Shown: piece after piece, positions 59,548 through 64,000 of the stretch | How the letters are laid out: the number at the start of each line of letters is the position of its first letter | Position numbering within the stretch: position 1 is the first letter of the stretch | Source: Deltaproteobacteria bacterium | GTDB taxonomy: Bacteria > Myxococcota_A > UBA796 > SXON01 | Assembly: GCA_947484175.1 (NCBI GenBank) | Contig: CANKOI010000001.1 | Location: forward strand, 83,752-147,751 | Length of the DNA stretch: 64,000 nucleotides | Direction: 5' to 3' | Position numbers and translations under genes: made by a program | Notes under the pieces: generated by a model | What the model was told of the DNA's origin: nothing | Database searches by the model: none | What the model saw: only the letters and a program-made list of their open reading frames with translations

Positions 59548-60897
59548 TCAGTCGGCGTCGTGACGTGTCCAGCCCGCCGTCCAATCGGTCGTCCCGTCGA
59601 ACGCACCGATGTAGGAGACCTGCTCGAAGAAGCTGTCGCTGGGGGTGACACCGCCGCTGGCGAGCGACGAGCCGGCCGCGAGGCGGAAGTCCGGCGCGGT
59701 GGTGTTCCATGCGTCCTTCAGCTTCAGATCGGTCAGCACGCTGTTGGCTCCCCACACCGCCTCTTCGGTGCCGGCGTCGGCGTCGTCTCCAGTTTCGAAG
59801 GGGTCCTCGCACGCGAGCGCGCTGCCCCACACGCCCGCGTCTCCGCTCGAGAACGCTGCGTAGGTGGCTTCGTCGCGCACGCTGAGGCAGGCCGTCGAGA
59901 ATCCGTCGACCGCGAGGCCGTACGCCATCGGGCTGAAGCCCCGGCGCCACAGCATGCCGAAGTTGGACTCGGCCACGTCGGGGTCACCGATCAGGGTGAC
60001 GTTGGCGATGGTGGGCGTGGTGCCCGGCTCGGCTGTGTGAACGTCGGGGTTGTTGTCGGCCTCGATGCCGTTGTTGCCGCCTCCACCCCACTGCTGCACC
60101 ACGGCGAACTGGATCTTGCCCCGGTAGCCGAGGTCGAAGTCGATGCCGTCGTCGCCGGGCGAGGTGCAGACCAAGTGCTTGGCTGTGGCGGCGCCGCCCC
60201 AGAACTCGACGCAGTCATCGAGGGTCTGGTGCACCTGCACGTAGTCCATTTCGGTGCCGCTTCCGACGGCCTGGAGGGAGATTCCGTTCACCTCGTTGTC
60301 GGGACTCACTTCGGTGCCCACGAACTCCACCACGACGTACTTGAGCACTCCCGAGGAGTCGGCCCAGTCTGTACCGCCGTACGTGCCGGTGTTGCCTTCA
60401 CCTTCGGCCTCGCACGGCGTGGTGCCGTCGGTGCATGCGTTGATTGGGGCTCGTCCGTTGAGGACCAGGCCGCCCCAATCTCCTCGCGCCCGCGACCCGA
60501 CGGCCTGATCGCTCGTGAAGACAATCGGGTCGGCGGCGGTGCCGTGTGCCCAGATCTGCGAGCCGCGTCGGACGATCAGAACGGCGTCGGTGGCCGCCTC
60601 GCCGTACACCGTGGTGCCGGGTTCGATCTCGAGGATGGTCTCGTTCGTGTCGTCTCCGATGAGCACGCCGGAGCGCAGGAGCCACGCCTTGTCGGCCGTG
60701 AGTCTCATGCTCTGCGTGTACGCTCCGGTGAGCACGCAGGCGCCGTTCTCGTCGACACACTCGGCTGCGGGAATGTCGGAGCCGGAGCCTGTGTCGGTTT
60801 CCACGTCCGTGTCCGTGTCGGTTTCCGTGTCGGCGTCCTCGCCGGTGCAAGCGGCGAGCAGCAGGGGAAATAGGATCGAGTGGAGCGAGGGTCGCAT
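59548..60897 (-). CDS. Lipoprotein heading the TonB operon
   Basis: 449 aa. Signal peptide with lipobox (LLAAC, Cys17), then an acidic Thr/Asp linker (DTETDTDTDVETDTGSGS). The mature region has repeated beta-rich segments (LEIEPGTTVYGEAATDAVLIVRRGSQIWAHGTAADPIVFTSD, GDWGGLVLNGRAPINAC, DYVQVHQTLDDCVEFWGG, DGIDFDLGYRGKIQFAVVQQWGG) and ends GAFDGTTDWTAGWTRHDAD. Similar lipoproteins occur next to TonB receptors in several phyla. A surface-exposed ligand-binding partner of the receptor is inferred. The next gene begins 3 nt after its stop. Confidence 0.82.
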   Translation of the reverse strand: MRPSLHSILFPLLLAACTGEDADTETDTDTDVETDTGSGSDIPAAECVDENGACVLTGAYTQSMRLTADKAWLLRSGVLIGDDTNETILEIEPGTTVYGEAATDAVLIVRRGSQIWAHGTAADPIVFTSDQAVGSRARGDWGGLVLNGRAPINACTDGTTPCEAEGEGNTGTYGGTDWADSSGVLKYVVVEFVGTEVSPDNEVNGISLQAVGSGTEMDYVQVHQTLDDCVEFWGGAATAKHLVCTSPGDDGIDFDLGYRGKIQFAVVQQWGGGGNNGIEADNNPDVHTAEPGTTPTIANVTLIGDPDVAESNFGMLWRRGFSPMAYGLAVDGFSTACLSVRDEATYAAFSSGDAGVWGSALACEDPFETGDDADAGTEEAVWGANSVLTDLKLKDAWNTTAPDFRLAAGSSLASGGVTPSDSFFEQVSYIGAFDGTTDWTAGWTRHDAD

Positions 60898-61088
60898 GTG
60901 GAGTTCCGGTCGCTCGGGGAAGCACAGAAGGCTGTGGTCCGAGGCGCGCCGAACTTACGTGCGGCTGGTGCCGGGCTCGCGCCTGATGCGTGAATGCTTC
61001 GGATCGGCTGCGCCCGCCTTTGCGCAACTTGTGTGACTGTTTCGTGTCGCACGGCCCCCGCCGGTCTCGCTAGGCCCACGAAAGCGCC
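60898..61088. other. Upstream region of the TonB operon
   Basis: 191 bp between the GT-C-like gene stop and the TonB operon start, both minus strand. The operon promoter must be here, but no strong -35/-10 pair or known regulator box (Fur, PhoB) stood out by eye. Confidence 0.4.
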
Positions 61089-62999
61089 TCAACGGGCAAC
61101 CACCCCCGCACAGTCACGCACGCTGTACAGGGCCAGCACGACCGGGTCGCGGCCGAAGTCCACCCAGCCGTCGCTCAGCGGAGCCGCGTGGCGCTCTTGG
61201 AGCACGTCGAGGCCACACGCGGCGCCCGCCCAAGAGGCGGCGAGGCGATCGGCCGTGCCGCGCACGACAAGGTCGCCGGGAGCGGGGCGCCCGCTGCCCC
61301 AGGCTCGCCAGGGGATGCCGGTGCGGAGCTGCATCCACAGGCCGAACGCGCCGTTGGAGTCTTGCGAGGCGTCGTACCAACCCTGCCCCGAGGCGGAGGG
61401 CGGCAGCGACTCGGTGAGAAAGCGGTACTCCTCCTCCCAGGCCCACGGCCGCGGGTGAGGCGACGGCGTGTGGCGGGGTGCGAGGGCGCCGAGGAGGGCT
61501 ACCGCAGCGGCAGAGTAGAGGATGCGGCGGCCGACGGGGCCCCGGTTGGCGTGGAGCGCGCCCACGAGCAGCGGAACAGCGGCGGCCGTGAGGAGGAACA
61601 GCCAGCTCGCCCCGGGCAGCGCGAAGCGCATCGGGTCGCCGTCGGGCTGACTCTTTGGCAGGTACGGAAGCGTGGTGGCGAGGAACACCAGCGCGGCCCA
61701 CCCGTAGCGCCACTGGAGGCGCGACTCCCTCCACCGCGGCGCGCCCGCCACCAGCCCGCCGAACAGGAGCACCCCTGCTGCCGCCCCCGCCACCCCCCAC
61801 GGCGCCGTGAAGGCTCGCAGCATCGTGGGCAGGTCGGAGGGGTGCAGCAGACGGGAGAGCGCGATGGGGTTGTGGGTGCTGTCGGGCAGGTAGAGGAGTC
61901 GGGCCGCCATCAGGGCCGCTCCAGCAGCGAAGGAGGCGCGTCGGCTGGTGGCGAGCGGCAGCAGGAGCACGGCCGCTACGGGGAGTTGGTCGGGGCGTAG
62001 GTGGGCGAGCAGGACGGCCGCCGCGACCGCGAGGCCGGCGTCGCGTTGCCGCGCGCCCAGCGCCGCCCACCCCGCCACTAGTTGCAGGGTGGCGACAAGC
62101 GGCGCGTGGTCTTCGACGCGGGCGAGGTGGATGGCATGGGGGAAGCAGGCGAGGGCGAGCCCGGCAGCGACAGCGGCCGGGCGGGAGAGCCCGAGCCGCA
62201 CCGCCACCCCCGCGACTAGCACCGGGGCGGCGCTCGAGACGAGCAGGTTGGCGGTGTGGACGAAGTCGGTGGGCCCGGCGGCCGTGCTCGGGAGCCGCAC
62301 CAGAACCTCGTGAACGAGGCCGAAAAGGCTCATCCACGTGTCGCCGTAGTAGCGGTCGGTTTCGCCGCGGCCGAGCGCGGAAACGAGGCGCTCGTAGGCG
62401 GCGTCGCCGCCGAGTAGGGCGGTGGGGCGAGCGAGCGCGAGGCGGAGGCCGAGCGCGAGGCCGAACAAGGGGAGCGCGTACGCCCAAGCGCGCCGCCGGG
62501 TACCGGCGGCGACCGCGAGGGCGAAGGCGGCGGCGGCCAGCACGACGCCGTGCATCCAGCGGGGGGCGAACAGCGCCAAGCGTGCGGAGCTGCGCCCCTC
62601 GCCGGGGTTGTCGCCCAGCGAGGGCACGCCGTCGGGGCCGGGGCCGCCCGTTTGAACACCCAGCGCCGCCATCTGGGGCAGCAGCCCGGGCGCGGCGGCC
62701 TCCAGCCGCTCGCATGCGGAAGCCACCGGTGGGGGTACGTCGTCGAGGACGAAGGACTCGGCGTGGTCATCCAGCGAGCGCCGCACCTGCAGTACGAGCC
62801 CTCCGCCCCGGCAGAACGCGCTGCCGCCCCGGTCGGGGGTGACGTCGATCCAGTAGCGGCCGATCCCCGGGCTCTCCCATTCGGCGCGCACGAGGTCGGC
62901 GCCGAGCTGCTCGTTGGCAAGACGGTGGCCCTCGGGGGAGGGTCCGAAGGCCTCCCAGGCGCCCGCGAAAGCGAAGGACAGCGCGAGGAGGGCGGCCAT
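61089..62999 (-). CDS. Multi-pass membrane protein, GT-C glycosyltransferase-like
   Basis: 636 aa from ATG at 62999; a GTG 13 codons upstream is also possible. One N-terminal membrane segment and a soluble region of about 140 residues with two Cys (RYWIDVTPDRGGSAFCRGGG, VASACERLEAA). Then come 10 to 12 hydrophobic segments with LLGGDAAYERLVSALGRGETDRYYGDT, an acidic first-loop motif like that of GT-C enzymes, and VEDHAPLVATLQLVAG. The C-terminal soluble domain ends VVARXX-free at VRDCAGVVAR. A polyprenyl-phosphate-sugar-dependent transferase is possible; substrates unknown. Confidence 0.7.
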   Translation of the reverse strand: MAALLALSFAFAGAWEAFGPSPEGHRLANEQLGADLVRAEWESPGIGRYWIDVTPDRGGSAFCRGGGLVLQVRRSLDDHAESFVLDDVPPPVASACERLEAAAPGLLPQMAALGVQTGGPGPDGVPSLGDNPGEGRSSARLALFAPRWMHGVVLAAAAFALAVAAGTRRRAWAYALPLFGLALGLRLALARPTALLGGDAAYERLVSALGRGETDRYYGDTWMSLFGLVHEVLVRLPSTAAGPTDFVHTANLLVSSAAPVLVAGVAVRLGLSRPAAVAAGLALACFPHAIHLARVEDHAPLVATLQLVAGWAALGARQRDAGLAVAAAVLLAHLRPDQLPVAAVLLLPLATSRRASFAAGAALMAARLLYLPDSTHNPIALSRLLHPSDLPTMLRAFTAPWGVAGAAAGVLLFGGLVAGAPRWRESRLQWRYGWAALVFLATTLPYLPKSQPDGDPMRFALPGASWLFLLTAAAVPLLVGALHANRGPVGRRILYSAAAVALLGALAPRHTPSPHPRPWAWEEEYRFLTESLPPSASGQGWYDASQDSNGAFGLWMQLRTGIPWRAWGSGRPAPGDLVVRGTADRLAASWAGAACGLDVLQERHAAPLSDGWVDFGRDPVVLALYSVRDCAGVVAR

Positions 63000-63040
63000 T
63001 TGCCGAGCTAACGCGGACGACCCCGCGGTATGCTCCACGA

Positions 63041-63814
63041 ATGTTCACTCTCGTGCTCCTCGCCTGCACCTCGTCACCCACCGAAACCGGCTCCACCGCG
63101 GAGACCGGCTCCACCGCGGAGACCGGCTCCACCGCGGAGACCGGCGGCGAGACGGGGGGAGAGACCGGTGAAGAAACGGGAGGAGAGACGGCCGAGGAAA
63201 CGGGGGGCGACACCGACACGGCGCCGGAGCGCCTCACGTTCACGAACACGCTGTTTCCGGTGTGGGCGGAGGCCTGTGGCGGGTGCCACGCGGGCTGGGG
63301 TTCGTTGGGCGACCCCGAGGCCCTGTTGGCGAACATGCTCACCAACGGGCACGACGGCCCTCCGCTCGTGGCGGGAGACCGCGCCGCGAGCGCCGTCTAT
63401 ACCAAGATCGCAGCCGACGACACCGGGCGAGACAAGGAGCGCATGCCGCTCCAACTCACGGTGCTCTCCGACGAGGAGGTCGCCGAGTTCGGGGCGTGGA
63501 TCGATGCCGGCGCCGCGAACGACTCGACCTGGTCGGGCCTCTTCCGCATCACCTGGGAGCAGCGGAAGTGCGGCATGTGCCACCAGGCGTGGGGAGGGTT
63601 CAGCCCGGACGCTGTTCATGAGTTCATCACCACGGAATCCGTGTACAGCGGCGCGCTGGTCACGCCGGGGAGCGCCGCCGACTCGCTCGTGTACCAGCAG
63701 ATGGCCAGCACCACCGCCGACGAGGACCGTATGCCCCAGCGGTTCGACTACGTGGACGACGCCACGGTGGAACGGATCGGGCAGTGGATCGACGAAGGGG
63801 CGGTGTTCGAGTAG
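63041..63814 (+). CDS. Lipoprotein with two c-type haem motifs
   Basis: 257 aa. Very short signal with lipobox (LVLLAC, Cys9), then a low-complexity Glu-Thr-Gly-Ser linker to about residue 65. Two similar modules follow, each with CxxCH: CGGCHAGW near residue 80 and CGMCHQAW near residue 180, each followed by a region ending in a Met in ERMPLQL or DRMPQRF, a possible sixth haem ligand. It resembles Planctomycete-type cytochrome modules. Electron transfer in the envelope is inferred. Divergent from the GT-C-like gene. Confidence 0.8.
   Translation: MFTLVLLACTSSPTETGSTAETGSTAETGSTAETGGETGGETGEETGGETAEETGGDTDTAPERLTFTNTLFPVWAEACGGCHAGWGSLGDPEALLANMLTNGHDGPPLVAGDRAASAVYTKIAADDTGRDKERMPLQLTVLSDEEVAEFGAWIDAGAANDSTWSGLFRITWEQRKCGMCHQAWGGFSPDAVHEFITTESVYSGALVTPGSAADSLVYQQMASTTADEDRMPQRFDYVDDATVERIGQWIDEGAVFE
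63086..63139. repeat. 18-bp tandem repeat, three copies
   Basis: ACCGGCTCCACCGCGGAG three times in the linker of the dihaem lipoprotein gene, encoding Glu-Thr-Gly-Ser-Thr-Ala repeats. Confidence 0.9.
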
Positions 63815-63894
63815 CGCCCGCTGCGATCCTTGTGGTCGGGGCCACGGTCGCCGGGTGAGGAGCGCGATAGCTTCGCGGCACCTCGAGGCACCCG

Positions 63895-64000
63895 ATGTCC
63901 AGCACGATGACGGCGCTCACCTTTGACTCTCAGCGTGATGGCTGGTCGCGTTCCACGGGGTTGGTGAAAGAGCTGGTGCCGGTGCCGGATTTCGACCCGG
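63895..64000 (+). CDS. Start of a possible zinc/medium-chain dehydrogenase (3' truncated)
   Basis: An open frame from ATG at 63895 to the window edge, too short for the ORF track. It reads MSSTMTALTFD ... then LVKELVPVPDFDP. The pattern M-x-ALTFD...W...K-x-x-P-x-P resembles the N-terminus of medium-chain (zinc) alcohol dehydrogenase family proteins. Only 35 codons are visible, so the family call is tentative; translation could also begin at the second Met. Confidence 0.4.
   Translation, partial: MSSTMTALTFDSQRDGWSRSTGLVKELVPVPDFDP

Noticed and set aside
58966-60873. 635-aa plus-strand ORF opposite the TonB operon start
   Set aside because: Covers two well-supported minus genes joined by a 3-nt gap; no domain or signal.

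Overview
The window is about 64 kb of very GC-rich, densely packed bacterial chromosome. Gene content points to Myxococcota or a close deltaproteobacterial-type lineage. Evidence: a DUF1592/DUF1552 pair, MopE-like Asp/Cys repeats, many lipoproteins with low-complexity Asp-Thr or Glu-Thr-Gly linkers, an MJ0042 zinc-ribbon protein ending in an AgmX/PglI-type domain, a B12-dependent ribonucleotide reductase, and a Gly-rich RRM protein. This placement is inference from content; there is no rRNA in the window. I saw no tRNA, CRISPR array, insertion sequence or prophage.

Layout. 1-4185 (+): end of a DUF1592-type protein, a DUF1552 protein and three exported proteins, tightly coupled. 4182-4913 (-): glutamine amidotransferase-like protein. 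4914-5273: the only gene-free stretch over 300 bp, with a 42-bp direct repeat and a perfect hairpin. 5274-9200: von Willebrand A lipoprotein, then two tandem paralogous lipoproteins with (Asp-Thr)n linkers. 9272-13040: class II ribonucleotide reductase with a promoter and two NrdR-like boxes. 13134-15493: metallo-beta-lactamase protein coupled to a copper monooxygenase-like lipoprotein. 15546-24882: mixed metabolic and surface genes, including kbl, a lipoprotein flavoenzyme and typA. 24986-34421: AgmX-like protein, PLP enzyme, DUF481 barrel with an EF-hand loop, a two-module Deg-like protease, an SGNH lipoprotein and a TfoX-N protein. 34427-44377: core block, all on the minus strand: gyrB, fabH, two ArsA/Get3-type ATPases, a small beta-barrel-like protein, an RRM protein and gyrA. 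44476-50866: an aminotransferase, a gluzincin peptidase, and a three-gene (+) unit of GT-C glycosyltransferase, alkaline-phosphatase-superfamily enzyme and Omp85-type barrel. 50867-60897 (-): a TonB-dependent transport operon followed by a degenerate response regulator. 61089-64000: a GT-C-like membrane protein, a two-CxxCH lipoprotein and the start of a possible MDR dehydrogenase.

How the parts work together. The clearest integrated system is the TonB operon. A secreted lipoprotein, a DUF3450 coiled-coil protein, a long TtpC-type ExbB, a short ExbB, ExbD, TonB, a TPR protein and a large TonB-dependent receptor are read as one chain, with a 3-nt gap or a 1-4 nt overlap at every junction. This looks like a dedicated, self-contained outer-membrane uptake machine; its substrate cannot be read from the sequence. 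Other coupled sets are the glycosyltransferase/phosphatase-type/Omp85 trio, the two ArsA-type ATPases behind fabH, and the MBL/copper-monooxygenase pair. Most remaining genes encode envelope or exported proteins of unknown role.
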